A DNA stretch of 64,000 nucleotides, taken from NCBI GenBank assembly GCA_030737835.1, contig JAUJYN010000012.1, positions 4,841,585-4,905,584 on the forward strand, written 5' to 3'. Under the pieces are notes generated by a model. It was not told the DNA's origin and searched no databases. It saw only the letters and a list, made by a program, of their open reading frames with translations. This document shows, piece by piece, positions 1-11,803 of the stretch. Numbering within the stretch: the stretch's first letter is position 1; the number at the start of each line of letters is the position of its first letter. The position numbers and the translations under genes are program-made. This stretch comes from Acorus gramineus. Its lineage: Eukaryota; Streptophyta; Magnoliopsida; Acorales; Acoraceae.

Positions 1-878
1 TAATGGATTTTACTGGAATTTGATTTTATCAACATCAGCTGTGTAATAATATATTATGATAATCACTTGACAGCACTCAGTTAACAAAGTCTTTTTTTAT
101 ATATATTTGGGGGGGTCTGAAAGACCAAATTGAACATGCCATTATCTGGACTCTGCAAACAAGCAAATCCTATAAGATGCTCAAAATATACTTTTAAAAT
201 GTTCTACCATCGTTTTAAGGAATGCATACAACCAACACATCCTCATCAAAACTTTAAATTCCTATTGCGCGCAAGATCTTTGAGAAATTTGAAACCTAAG
301 CTAATTAATATATTTACATGTCATTTAAATCATAGCACGATGTTCTTAGCTTCCAAACAAAGGAAATAATTAAATACTTAATTTAATAGTCATGGCTTAA
401 CAAGGACAGGCATATTGAAGATAGTTCTCAATTTTTGGTGATTGGTATTTTAAGTATTAGTTATTTAATGTGGAGACTGACATCAACTGTTTTAAATTTG
501 TGCAATTTTCATTGCTTTAAATCATAGGACTAATATATAGTTTAAGCAATCTGTCAATGAACTAATGTCGCTCTTGGAAATAAGTTTCTAAAAGGGTTTT
601 TCACTTATGCAAGTGCCTTTGTTTTGCATGTTGTCGTTTTATTATGAACAATTTTACGAGAAAATATTTAATTTTAGTATGAATTCTTAGACTGTTTAGT
701 TGGCACTGCTACCAAAATTCATTTTTTAGTGTTTGAATTATGAAGGGATGAAATTTCTTTACCCAGATTCAAATCGGGTCGGTTTCTACTTGCTATTGCT
801 ACTGCCCCAGTCAGGTGAGTGTGGATGGATGTCTTCTTTTTTAGATCCAATCAATGATGGAAGACCTTCAATGGCTAA
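1..878. other. AT-rich intergenic sequence, no gene seen
   Basis: No open frame here has recognisable protein similarity, and no RNA gene or element terminus was found. A run of seven G lies near 110. Short open frames look like chance. Confidence 0.5.
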
Positions 879-1112
879 TGGTGCGTTTGGATGTGAGATT
901 TAAAACTATGAGATTCTTAAAATCTTATGTTTCAAAGTCACCTCTTAAAAAGCTATGTTTTATTAGATTTTCAATCACAAGATTTTTTAACTTAAAAAGG
1001 AAGATTATAGTTTGAAAAACTAAACACTGAAAATGTGTTTGGATCTAAGTTTCAGAATTTTTAGCTTTTGAAATGCAAAATCCACCTAAACAACTCGTAT
1101 CCAAACGGACCC
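879..1112. mobile_element. Tourist-like MITE (PIF/Harbinger type)
   Basis: A short, AT-rich, non-coding element bounded by imperfect inverted ends (TGGTGCGTTTGGAT on the left, ATCCAAACGGACCC on the right). It is flanked by TAA on both sides (876-878 and 1113-1115), the 3-bp target duplication typical of PIF/Harbinger MITEs. The GTTTGGAT terminal core is common in plant Tourist families. It has no coding capacity. The superfamily call is inference from TSD and terminus. Confidence 0.6.
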
Positions 1113-1115
1113 TAA

Positions 1116-2820
1116 GTCATTTATATTTAGGATTAAGATTTTTATTCTCTGGAATGATGGCACTTTGATTTCCCCCTTCTTTTTATATCCCCCAACCGTC
1201 CAAATAGTACTCGACATATCCTCGTTCAAATACATGGCACTGAGAGAATACGGTGGAATCCAAAAGGATACGATTTGATCCACTTGTTGTCAATATACAA
1301 ATGGGACTGCACCTATGCATTTTCAAGTGACACGTGTCATGGAGTTATTGATTGGTTCTGTCCTTTTTGATATGTCAACTATGTGGACACGTGACAAACT
1401 CAAATTGGATCATGAAAATTAAATTTGTTCCCAAACATGCATGTTTACATATGAAAAATGATTAAAAAATGACTTAAAAAAAAAATCCTTGTTGTAGCTT
1501 TGTTACATAGAACATTCTTTTCAAAATAAAACGATATGTTCAACCCCTTGTTCAACCACATCCACAGTCATCATTGATTTTTTTTTATAAAAGAAATATA
1601 TACTTGTTTATTGAAGTATATATTTTTATATAAAAAGTTATGTACACAGAGATACATCGATATATTTTTTTATTAAAAGAATAAAAAATTATAGTCTTAT
1701 AATATTATACTATCACATTGCATAGGGTAGATGGGGTTAGAAAACAACTGATTGTATTAATGCTCAGATAGTTACACGATGTCGAAAAAAAAGAAGAAAT
1801 TACCAATAAAAAAAACAAGAAAAAAAAAACAAGAAGAGAAGAAATTGGTTAAGGGGGGTCATAATGATAAACAGGCTAATCAATTAGGTATGAATTTCCT
1901 TTTTCTTTTAATTTGGTTCGTGATTTGGTGGGATTTTGCTGTCATTACACATGTTTATAGCATGTGTTGAAATACAACATCACATCTACAACACAAGGTA
2001 CTGCAACAGACATCAACTTTTGATCAAAGTCTGTTTGGTATAGCATTAAATGTATATGATTGAAAACTCCTCTTCCCTCCCAACCATAAAAAATCTAGGA
2101 TTTTAATGAAATTTCTATCATCAACTTACAATTATACAAAGATGAGTTTAGCCAGTGGTCAGACCCAATAATTTTTTTTCATGCGGATATTGAAGAAAGT
2201 TATTTGAAATAGAAAATAAAAACTTCAAAATATGCATTATGCCATTAATATAAAATTAATTTAAAAAATGTTCGAAAACATCTATTTTATCAATAACAAT
2301 AATTAATTTTTAAAATATTAATTTGTTATACATATTTTAAACAGTTATCCTCAGCAATTCTTCTTGTTCTAAAGATGTTGAAATCATTTTAATTTTCTAT
2401 TAGGATGAATACTGGGAAAAAATATATAACTCAAACTAGAATTTAATATTTTTGTTATGATAAGTAAAAAAAAAAAAATTGTTTGATGGGGGCACCCAAA
2501 AGATGGGAGGAAAAATCAACCGAGGTTGAGCTACATCCCCAGTTGGTTTTTCTTCTTCTTTACATCTCCTATCCCAGTTTATAATATTGATAAAAATCAA
2601 AGTTGCAAGTGTTCAAATAGGGATTGTTTTATTAAATACTTAGATATATGAATTGTATTTTTTAATTATGGCATGGAGCGCGTGCAATGACAACTAAAAA
2701 TGGAATCCACTAAAAATGTGTATATATGTATATCTTTAAACATATTTATATTCTTTATTTAAATATGTATTATATTATATTATATTATATATATATACAT
2801 ATATTTATATTAAATATATT
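1116..2820. other. AT-rich intergenic sequence, no gene seen
   Basis: Long A/T runs and TA-rich tracts, especially 2700-2890. CACGTG-like motifs (ACACGTGTC near 1330, GACACGTGAC near 1386) are present but lie far from any gene found. A Lys-rich frame at 1779-1970 is low complexity and not supported. Confidence 0.5.
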
Positions 2821-2835
2821 GTGTTTTATATTATA

Positions 2836-2890
2836 TATATATATATATATATATTATATTATATTAAATATATATATATATATATATATA
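2836..2890. repeat. (TA)n microsatellite
   Basis: Broken TA dinucleotide tract directly left of the MITE at 2896-3213. A second TA tract (about 3214-3255) sits on its other side. Confidence 0.9.
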
Positions 2891-2895
2891 GAGGA

Positions 2896-3209
2896 ATGAT
2901 CCACTGCGGACGTGTGGACCTCCTCGCCATGCGGATTCGCTGCCGACCGTCCGATCGAGCACGATCGAAAGGTCAAAAAAAACAAAAAAAACAAAAAAAC
3001 CATTTTCGACCGTCCCATAGATGGTCGCCGATGGTCGCGGTGGTCACCGATGGTTTGTGTGGTCGCCGGGGGTTTGAGAGAGAGTGCAGAGAGGAGAGAG
3101 AGAGAGAGAGAGAGAGTGATTTGTTGGTTTTTTTTAACCGTTCGATCGTGCGCGATCGGACGATCGAAATTGGATCCGCACGGCGAGGAGGTCCGCACGT
3201 CCGCAGCGG

Positions 3210-3213
<4 letters not shown>
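2896..3213. mobile_element. Inverted-repeat MITE inside a (TA)n tract, Micron-like
   Basis: The ends are inverted copies of each other over roughly 90 bases: the left arm starts ATGATCCACTGCGGACG and the right arm ends CGTCCGCAGCGGATCAT. The arms include palindromic CGATCG-type motifs and A or T runs. The GC-rich core (3000-3120) holds repeated GGTCGCCGATGG-like words and a (GA)n run. Both flanks are (TA)n, so the target duplication cannot be read. Elements called Micron in grasses sit in the same TA setting, but family identity is not shown here. Open frames on both strands are by-products of the inverted repeat. Confidence 0.65.
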
Positions 3214-3255
<42 letters not shown>

Positions 3256-3257
<2 letters not shown>

Positions 3258-5360
3258 GTTAAGGGAGATGAAGAGCTTGGATAAAAATATCTTTTTTTTT
3301 TAATCCATCTGGATACAACCTCTTGAGCGGGATTCCCAATCCCACTCTCCCAATTATAATCCCCTTTTTAAAATTTATCCAAACATCTTATTGATTTGCA
3401 TTGAGATTCTAAATCCCAATCCAAACACTCAATACTCCTATCCTAACAGACCCTAAGAATCACATTAAATTGGTGAGAATTTAATTATTTCTTTAGTGTA
3501 ATATCATGACCAATCAAACACGGGGATTTTTAGAATTTTTGGTAATCATAGAATGGAATCATAATAAACCATAGAATAACCAACACCAACAAAACAGGCT
3601 TTATAGTAACTTTTCAAAACTTCATAAAATTATACCTTGTTGGATTTTTTAAAGGTATTATTTATAACTAAAGCTAGTTTTTATTTCTTTAAAAACTGAG
3701 ATCGCATGTAATTTCGAAAATGAATTTAGATAAAATATGATTTTTGTAAAAAAAATCTCTAAAAACTCCTCAAATTCATTTTGCAAACGAGGTTTTGTTA
3801 AAAAATTTGTTTATGAAGATTAGTGTTAAAATTGACGTTCATCATGCACCAATCTCTATTTGTTATGTACTAGGTGAGATTGTTCTCTCTCACAACAGGT
3901 TTTCCAAAAATCCAGTCATTAAAACTTCGTTAATGAAAAGTATTGTTTATCATTTTTTAAAAATTATTTTTTTTTCTTTTTTTTTTGGTAAGTAAAACGC
4001 ATGAAAATGCGTCTCGCACCCCAAGAGCCCTTATTCATTTGGATTCATGGTGGTGAATTTCCTACTTATCCATTGTCTTAGTGCATATCCAAATGGGTCT
4101 TATTTTAGAAATAAGTTTAGAGTGTTTTTGGGTTTCTAAAAAGTTGAGTTTTCAAACCCGGTTTCAAACAAAATAATGATATAGTTTAATTAAAAACTGT
4201 AAACATTTTTATACAAAAAAGTGATTAAAATTTAGTTTTTTCACAATAAATTGATATGTAGCTTTCTACAAACTTAATTTTAAATCCATCTTTTAAAAAA
4301 AAAACTAACGTGTTAACCCGTTTTCAAACGAGACCTTGACAGAATTCTAGCCTGTGTAAAATCAATTTGATAGCGGATGTACGAGGGATTAAGCTCTCCG
4401 AGGGGAGCATGATCATGGAGGAGTAGGCCAGGTCAGCCTCGTCACATTCCTTCCTCGGTTTTAGATACCTTTTCTAATAGGATGGTGCGTGCCGGTGAGT
4501 TCTTTTCTGTTTTGTTTGTACCTTTCACGATTTTATTTTGCTTATTTTCCACACTTTTTATCTCACCTTCCTCAAAATATCTTACGACTTCAAAAATAAT
4601 ATCGCGGTAACAATATTTACAATTCTCTCTAAAAAAAGAAAAACCCTAATACAAATGTCCATGTGTCAACATTAAGCCCCCATTTGGATGTAGAATTAAG
4701 CTATCTAGTATAAATATAGATAAAGTGATTTTTTTGTGTGGTTGTGTTTTAAATTATTCTCGTTGGAAGACGTAATAATAAAGTTTTTTTTCTTTTATAT
4801 AAAATGTAAATAAATGTATTAATATGGTTTATAAAAGGTAAAAAAAAATAATGATAAATTATTTATAAAAGATAATGACAGTTGATTTCATAGTGGCTCC
4901 ACATATTTTTTTTTTATCGAATAACATGAAATAACATAATTTCAAAGTTATCAAGAATCCATATAACATTTATACCAATTAATTCTGATATACAGATTCT
5001 CAGTTATTTCAACATTCTAAACATATTTTAAAGCTATTTTTCCACTTATTCTAAACCTATTCTCCACTCAAACATGAGCCAAGGAAAATCAACTTACATG
5101 TATGCACGATCCTGTATAAGTAATATGTTCAGTGTGCAAATGTGAACCGCACTCCGACTTCCCTTTTGTCTATCACGTTCCACGTGTGTTTTGTGACGGT
5201 TCACGCGCAACCATTAAATTCACACGTTTGCCTTAACAAGACTCAAGCCACCAAGTACAAACCACACTTAATAATTTGCCGCCTCCAACAACAAACCCAC
5301 GCTTTTCCCAACCATCCAACCCCAATCAACCGTCCAAATTCAACACAATTTTAAATAAAT
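3256..5360. other. Intergenic sequence with probable MITE debris
   Basis: AT-rich. Words such as TCCAAACACTC, ATCCAAATGGGTC and CCCATTTGGATG recur near 3420, 4088 and 4678, which suggests several decayed Tourist-like elements whose paired ends cannot be joined with confidence. No gene is seen. Confidence 0.4.
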
Positions 5361-5370
5361 AAAAAAATAT

Positions 5371-5378
5371 TATAAAAA
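5371..5378 (+). promoter_or_regulatory. TATA box of the NHL gene
   Basis: TATAAAAA lies 234 bases upstream of the start codon at 5605, leaving a leader of about 200 bases. A GCTGACTCAG word follows at about 5427, inside the predicted leader. Position fits a plant core promoter; the start site is not proven. Confidence 0.5.
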
Positions 5379-5604
5379 CTCCTGCTTCAACAGTTGGAAA
5401 AACAAACAAAGCTCACATCGAAAGCTGACTCAGAGTGTGAGAGAAACAAAAACCCACCCCATTAGAGACTCCATTGTTTTTTTTTAAAAAAGAAAAGATT
5501 AGGTGAAGCAAAGACATCCAAACCACTGTATGGTGAAGGGTTCCTTTCCATTAATCTTTTTATAGATCATCAATTCTTCTTCAAAATTCTAACCTCAATT
5601 TTTT

Positions 5605-6369
5605 ATGGCAGATCGTGTCTACCCTTCCTCCAAGCCTCCTCAAATGAACGGCAATGGCGCCTCCGCCGGAGTCGGAGCTCCCCCGGCGATGAAATCCCAG
5701 CAGTACCGCCCCGCCTACCGCCCCCGTCTCCCGCCCCCGAAGCAACGCCGCAGCCGCCGCGGCTGCTGCTGCTGCCTCTGCCTCTGGCTCACGTTCCTCC
5801 TCATCGCCGTCATCCTCGCCGCCGCCATCGCCGCCGGCGTCATCTGGATCCTCTACCGCCCCCATCGCCCCGACTTCACAGTCTCCTCCCTCCGCCTCTC
5901 AACCTTCAACGTCTCCTCCTCCGGCCGATTGGACTCCCGTCTCGACCTCAATTTCACGGCGCACAACCCGAACAGGAAGATCGTGTTCCTCTACGACCCG
6001 ATCTCGATCTCGGCGTCCGCGACGGACGGGGCGCTAATCGGGTCCGGATCCGTGGCGGGGTTCGCTCAGCCGGCGAAGAACACGACGGTGGTGAGGGGGA
6101 CCGTCTCGGGATCCGGGATCGTGGTGGATAAGGGGTTGGTGACGGATCTGAAGGGGAAGGCGAGTGTGGGATTGGAGATCGTGATGGAGACGAAGGCGGG
6201 GGTGAAGATGGGGGGGTTGAAGACGAAGAGGGTCGGGATCAGAGTCACGTGTGACGGGATCCAGGCGGCGGTGCCGAAAAAGGGAAAGGCGGCTGCGGCG
6301 GCTGTGACGGCGGCTGATGTCAAGTGCAAGGTGAAGCTCCGGATCAAGATCTGGAAATGGACGGTCTGA
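5605..6369 (+). CDS. NDR1/HIN1-like protein (NHL13-like), LEA_2 domain
   Basis: A 254-residue single-exon membrane protein of the NHL family, which acts at the plasma membrane in defence signalling and related processes. Residues 1-53 are cytosolic, Pro/Arg-rich and end in a basic stretch with a Cys cluster (54-57, 59), a likely acylation region. One membrane helix spans about 60-83, followed by the family motif YRPHRPDF (84-91). The LEA_2 domain runs from about 110 to 220 and contains AHNPN (119-123), equivalent to the NPNK-type motif, plus N-glycosylation sites NVS, NFT and NTT. The C terminus (IWKWTV) and start (MADRVYPSSKPP) resemble Arabidopsis NHL13. The coding region is strikingly GC-rich against AT-rich flanks. 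The ATG is the first in frame, after a pyrimidine-rich leader; the 3' flank is T-rich. Family certain; exact orthology inferred. Confidence 0.93.
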   Translation: MADRVYPSSKPPQMNGNGASAGVGAPPAMKSQQYRPAYRPRLPPPKQRRSRRGCCCCLCLWLTFLLIAVILAAAIAAGVIWILYRPHRPDFTVSSLRLSTFNVSSSGRLDSRLDLNFTAHNPNRKIVFLYDPISISASATDGALIGSGSVAGFAQPAKNTTVVRGTVSGSGIVVDKGLVTDLKGKASVGLEIVMETKAGVKMGGLKTKRVGIRVTCDGIQAAVPKKGKAAAAAVTAADVKCKVKLRIKIWKWTV

Positions 6370-6579
6370 TGTCGCTCGATCTGTTTTGATGGTTTGTGTT
6401 TTGTTTTTGTTTTATTTTATTTTTTTTTTGTTTTATTGGTTTCATTCACTAGATGCTCTGCTTTTTTTTTTCTTTTTTTTTTTCTCTCTGTTTTTCAATT
6501 TTTTTTTGGGGATGTGATATTATTTGTTTTGTGGTATATAATTATTTGGGTATTGTATAAAATGGTTTGTCTTTGATTG

Positions 6580-9360
6580 GTGTTTTTTTTTTTTTTTTTT
6601 GAGGTTTTGGTGGGAGAAAAGAAACAATTTTTTTTTGGAAAATTATTGATGTTTCTGGTGTTTGATTAGTTGTCATTTTGTATTATTTTACATATAATAT
6701 TGAAGTTGAATTTTATGTCCTTTTTTTTTTTTTCAGGTTGTACCCTGTTTTGTAATAGATAATAGATTGGGGATGGGATTAGTGGCGAAATTGACAATTA
6801 ATATAAAAAAATTATAACAATTTTTTTATTTTAATCAACTATCTCTCTATTAAAAGAGACATCGAGCCAGACAAGAATGTGACGCCCTAAGATTACCTCA
6901 CTCATATATTTCTAATCTCCTATTAAGTAGTTTCACTTCTCTGGACATTTTTCACATGTTTTGAATATAAAATGTTTAATAAATAAATGAGTTTTTATGT
7001 TTTAAATTCATGTAAATATATCTATATTTAGATATCGATCTCTCTTGTCTTTTTATTTTTTTTTAAGTCTCTAACTTCAACTTCTTATTTTGTTTTTATT
7101 TAAAGAAATTTAAATAAATAAATAAAAATTTCATAAACTAATGGTGAATGGACAGACGCTTGGTAAAGGGATTAAAAATGAAATAAACAGTTAAAATTGA
7201 AGATTTAAAAAGAAATATGAAGAAATGAGATATTGATCCCCAAATAGATATATTTAAGGAAACTGAAAATTAAGTATCCCTTGATAAAAATGTGCTCTAG
7301 GACCTCTTGTTGGAAAATTAAACATTTTCTTAACAAAATGTTTTAAATTGTTTCCAATTTTTTGGGTGGGGGAATCAGAATAATGGGTTTACAATTAAGC
7401 AAACAACTCGATCTGCAAGTGGACTTGTGGGTGTCACGCGTCTTTCCACAGATTTGTTGGTGGTGGTAGTTGAATTCGAATAATAATGTAACAAAATTGA
7501 AAAGAAACTAATCAAAACAATCATAAACTTAAAAAAAAGTCTTCTTTTGAGCAACAACAATTCTAAATTGCTCTAAATTCTTTTGAGCAGACAATGAATA
7601 CTCTTGAATAGTTTCCATATCTTTTTTTTTTTTATGAATGTATATATCCTTAAAAGTGATTTTTTTTAATAATGAGACATTGATGCAAATAAAAAAGATA
7701 GTTTTGATTATTTTTTATTATTATATTTAAATAATAAGTGTAGAGATAAAAATGCCTATGTTAGTTTAATGTATATATCTTTATAGAGATAGAGATGAGA
7801 TCTGGCTGGACTACCAGTTGATGTCGGCTCTCAATTTAATTAGAGACTGACATCTGTGCTTCACATGTTCAGGATATAAGTTTTTTTGTTAGATTTTATT
7901 AGTCTTTTATGTGGAATTGATAGAAATGATAGGAAAGTAAATAAGTTTTGTTTGATTTTAGATTACTTCAAAATAAATTTATAATTTCATGGCAAGATTG
8001 ACTTGACACTTACATAGTTAAAATGTAGAGATCCCCGGAAAGTTCAGAGTATCTTATAAAGAATAACTACACGAGAATTTAATGGGTCTCTTAATTTATT
8101 TTCTTTATCACTTATATTAATGGATTCTCGTATTTCTCACCATGGATATAAACTTAAGTATCAAACGATATTCCATTCTTGTGTATGATCATGAGCTTAT
8201 TATTAATAGCTTCCACAAATACGTTACAATGATCCAATGATTGACAATTGTAGATATGCCACCCTCTGGAACACCTAAAGTTAGGTGGTTAATTTGGAGT
8301 TTAGGGTCCAAAATTTTGTCCATAAGCCAAATTATTAGATTGACTAATTAATTTCTGTTTAACATAGCAGTACTCGTACAAACCCAATTTAAATCCCATC
8401 TTTAATTGCTATATTTACATATCATTTTGGGACTGTATTACGTGCACACCACTTCTAAAACATGCATTTTGTGGACATAGTAAAAAAAGAAGTAAACGTT
8501 GTGCTTTCATAATAGAAGGAATCCTAGGTTTTGTAATCTTGGACCACACAATTAATCGAATCACTGCACACGTGGGGGAGGAGTTGTAGAATAGTTTATA
8601 CTTTAGAAGGAAAATTATATGTCTAACATAGCATGCAGCCTCTATTTATCGGATCACACTGTTTTGTTTTTAATATATACACATTTATTGAAATACATTA
8701 TATTATAAAAATAATATTATACACTAATATAGATTGAAAAGTAAATAAATAATAATAATTTTCATATTCTAACAGCATAATATATAATGTTTTATTATAG
8801 TGGATAGACGGAGTTGCAAATAAATTAAGTGTGTACTTCAATAACTGGTTTGACAAAGATATAAATGGTGAGATAAGAAGACAATTATAAGGATAAGTTG
8901 AGGATAACAACTTATCTCATTTGATATAAAAAATAATCTGCATAAAACGTGGACACTTGTCCAATGTTGAAAAGAAAATAAAGATTGTTTTTTTATCTAA
9001 AGACTATAGTAACATTCATCTCCACTTTTTATCCACATTTTAACAAATACAAATAAATACAAAGTTGACAGACTTTTATATGAGAACAATAATTTATCAT
9101 TAAAATCTTAACCTCTTCTTAAACTTAAACTTGGCTGTTTAAATTTTCAATGTAATGGCTTTGGTAATATGTGTCGGTGGAGATTGTGTGTAGAATAATT
9201 AACGGAATTTCAATAGACTTTTATTATCTTTGTATACGAATACAAATCTAGATCTCACTTTCGTACGTAGACTCGTCACGCCAGAAGACGAATCCACACA
9301 GCTGTAGTAGTTACACTGGATACACAACACTCTCTTTTTAATTTTTTTTTCCTTCCTCTA
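6580..9360. other. AT-rich intergenic sequence, no gene seen
   Basis: Contains the 3' flank of the NHL gene, T and A homopolymers and TA tracts. A segment near 8860-8950 (GATAAG/CTTATC words in inverted order) resembles small AT-rich MITEs seen again near 59300-59680. No supported coding region or RNA gene. Confidence 0.45.
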
Positions 9361-9696
9361 TTTAAATATGGGGACGGTTATTTTAACCCCGATTTTTTTC
9401 AATCCTACCCTTTTAGGTGATCCACCCCATCAAAATCTCTTGAACTGCAAACCCACCCCTATATACATATATTACACAACCCCACCCCTCCCCCAGAGTT
9501 TTCATCTCCCCTGCATTTTTCTATGTCTGAGATTCAGTAATAGATATAATCATATAAATCAAACAAGCAACAAGGAATAACATTTCTTGATTCCTTCTTT
9601 ACAATGATGTAGGAATGTATGATCATACATGAAACCAATAGATGATCTTAATATTGATATGTGGAGGAAAACGCGGTAGGCGTGGTCCTTGGCGTG

Positions 9697-9777
9697 GTGG
9701 GAGGAATAAAGGCGGAGGAGATTGGTGAGGAGGATCACATCGGGTTGGTGGTGTGGATGGGAGAGAGTAGTGTGGAT
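9697..9777 (-). repeat. Short duplicated PPR-gene fragment, copy 1
   Basis: About 80 bases nearly identical to part of the pentatricopeptide fragment at 10460-10621. Read on the minus strand it encodes the segment equivalent to HHQPDVILLTNLLRLYSSH. It is too short to be a gene and is flanked by unrelated sequence. Confidence 0.6.
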
Positions 9778-10301
9778 ATCGAAATTTTTGAGTTAATGTT
9801 TTAATCATGTTAGTAATAAAAAGATCAAAACTAAGCAAAAAAACTCATCGAGTTCTTCTTTAAAAAGAAAAAAAAATCACAAAAATAAGATCATTTCTTT
9901 TATAGAAAATAAATAAATCCCTATAAAATAGAGTATACTAAAAATATATTAAATATATAAGATACAGATGAAATTTTTTAAAAATCACAAAAAAAAATAC
10001 TTTTCATAATGATGCCAACAAAGATTACATTTTCAAATAAAACTTATAAATTTAAATTTAAAATAAATAGGAAGACATATTCAAATTATTTTTTAAAAAA
10101 ATTTAATTTTAGAGTGTTGTTACACATAGTTTTTATTCCAGCCTCAATTCCAGTCTCATATGCGTCGATGAAAAATTATCAAATCGTATACTGACCTTAG
10201 CAATGCATATATGCTATTTATTAGAGGTATATACTTCACTTATTGTAAAAACTGTACCTTATTAGATGATGTATACTATTTTAAAAAAATTCAAAACACT
10301 T

Positions 10302-10985
10302 TTAAATTGAATTTAAGGCTACAAAATAGACTGGATGTAAAATTATTATTAAGTTTAATTTCAAAAGTTTAATATAAAAAAAAATCTTGGATTTGAGGGC
10401 CCTCTTTGAAGAAGGGGCCCTAGGCGGTCGCCTACCGGGCCTATAGTCAGGGCCGGCCATGGGTGGGAGGAATAAAGGCGGAGGAGATTGGTGAGGAGGA
10501 TCACATCGGGTTGGTGGTGTGGATGGGAGAGAGTAGTGTGGATGATGTGGGCGTGGACCTGCTTGAGTTGGGTTGGTCCGCTGGATGCGCGGAGGAGGTG
10601 GTGGGCTATTAATCCTCGCAAGCGGCACCACCTCCGTGAGTGGCACAGAGAGCGGCGTCGGCAATGACATGCTCCGGCAAATTAGGCGAACAGACACCGC
10701 CGCTGCCTCGACATCCGCCGCTGACGGATAGCTCTTCATGACCTCCTCGTCGAGTCCACTCAGTGCAGTTGTCACCGCCGCCTTGATGTCCGCCGCGGAC
10801 GGATAGCTCTTCGTGACCTCGTCGAGTCCACTCGGTGCACTTGCTGCCACTGTCTCCATGTCCGCTGCGGACGGCTTATAATGCGCGCGTTGTTGAGATG
10901 GTTGATGAAAGAGACGGCAAATAAACTTATTGGAGAAGATGGGCTGACGGGAATAGAAGGGGTGGATTTTGTATTGTTTCTTCAT
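10302..10985 (-). CDS. Hypothetical chimeric ORF with three PSAAD repeats
   Basis: A 227-residue minus-strand frame. Residues about 38-100 hold three imperfect copies of a ~25-residue unit built on PSAAD, an Ala/Val-rich stretch, SGLDE and KSY. The DNA repeat unit of about 72-75 bases lies at 10705-10880. The C-terminal half is Pro-rich and overlaps, in another frame, the PPR fragment at 10460-10621, so at least part of the frame is not under protein selection. No family was recognised. It may be a chimera of gene pieces next to a hAT-like end. Expression is unknown. Confidence 0.25.
   Translation of the reverse strand: MKKQYKIHPFYSRQPIFSNKFICRLFHQPSQQRAHYKPSAADMETVAASAPSGLDEVTKSYPSAADIKAAVTTALSGLDEEVMKSYPSAADVEAAAVSVRLICRSMSLPTPLSVPLTEVVPLARINSPPPPPRIQRTNPTQAGPRPHHPHYSLPSTPPTRCDPPHQSPPPLFLPPMAGPDYRPGRRPPRAPSSKRALKSKIFFYIKLLKLNLIIILHPVYFVALNSI
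10421..10457. mobile_element. hAT-like element terminus
   Basis: The GC-rich segment contains GGGCCCTAGGCGGTCGCC and CAGGGCCGGCC, words typical of one plant hAT/MITE family terminus. Its partner end and target duplication were not located, so only one edge is annotated. It abuts the PPR fragment. Confidence 0.35.
10460..10621 (-). pseudogene. Pentatricopeptide repeat (PPR) protein fragment
   Basis: On the minus strand the frame reads MRGLIAHHLLRASSG, then PTQLKQVHAHIIHTTL, then DVILLTNLLRLYSS. This is the typical start of a plant organelle PPR protein (LKQxHAxII followed by LLTxLLRxYSS). Only about 54 residues remain before the similarity stops at a hAT-like terminus (10421-10457), so this is a captured or broken 5' fragment and not a working gene. 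A partial second copy lies at 9697-9777. PPR proteins bind organellar RNA; no such role is expected here. Confidence 0.6.
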
Positions 10986-11047
10986 AACATACGGTTCTGC
11001 TTGTTATTTTTAAGTAGGGAGGGGTTCTGATTCCATGGATGGGGTAG

Positions 11048-11056
11048 GTATATATC
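11048..11056. repeat. Left 9-bp target site duplication of the MULE
   Basis: GTATATATC, identical to 17336-17344 on the other side of the element. A 9-bp duplication is diagnostic of Mutator-type transposition. Confidence 0.9.
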
Positions 11057-11451
11057 GGGATGGGAACCTCTGTTTTTTAAGAACAGAGAAACCCTGTTTC
11101 TACCAATAGAAAGACGACACGTGGATGAAACAAAAGCACATGTTCTCACGTGTTCTCACTTAACAGACCATCTCATTTTCCTCCGTTTGCTTCCGTTTTC
11201 GTCCGTCTCGCCCATCTTCACATCCAAGTCTTCTTCTCTTCGACCTAACCCTTTCAGAAAACCCATCTTCACAGACCACTTCTTCTTCTCCCCGACGCCA
11301 AAGCCCCTCCTCCTCTCGACCTCCCCGACGCCCCTCAAGTCCGACGTCGTCGTCACTGTCCGACTACACCTTCCTCCTCCTCTCGACCTCCCCGACGCCC
11401 CTCCGGTGAGACCTAGTTTTTTTTTTTTTTTGGATGATATAGATTTTTTGT

Positions 11452-11516
<65 letters not shown>

Positions 11517-11803
11517 GGTTTCTAGATCTAATATGTTTTGGTTTTTTGTGGATTTATTTATATGTTTGTGTGTTTGTAGATTTGATCTATTTGTTATTTT
11601 TGGGGAGATGCTTAATTTTAATGAATATTTGGGGAGATGTTTTGGGGAGATGCTTAATTTTAATGAATATTTGGGGAGATGTTTTGGGGAGATGCTTAAT
11701 TTTAATGAATATTTGGGGCTGCATGAGATCATCCATTGGGGAATTTAAAAGTGCATCCTAGTTAGAAAAATGAAGATTGCACTCCTAGACAATAACTTGG
11801 TAC
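11057..11803 (+). repeat. Left terminal inverted repeat of the MULE
   Basis: Matches the right arm in inverted orientation from the outer tip through AATAACTTGGTAC. It contains CACGTG words (about 11117 and 11147), a C/T-rich leader, a possible splice donor (CCG|GTGAG at 11405/11406), a long (TA)n tract (11454-11512), and three copies of a 42-bp unit (about 11605-11730) where the right arm has two. The 134-residue frame starting at 11121 lies wholly in the repeat and is probably leader sequence, not a gene. The arm likely supplies the promoter for the transposase. Confidence 0.9.

Noticed and set aside
2821-3303. Overlapping frames of 114-160 codons on both strands
   Set aside because: They are produced by the inverted-repeat MITE and by TA repeats (Tyr-Ile runs); no protein likeness.
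6066-6347. Minus-strand frame opposite the NHL gene
   Set aside because: Shadow of a GC-rich coding region; the plus frame has clear family motifs.
11121-11525. 134-codon frame in the left MULE repeat
   Set aside because: Lies wholly in the TIR, runs into (TA)n, and is mirrored with changes in the right arm (16942-17271); better read as promoter/leader.
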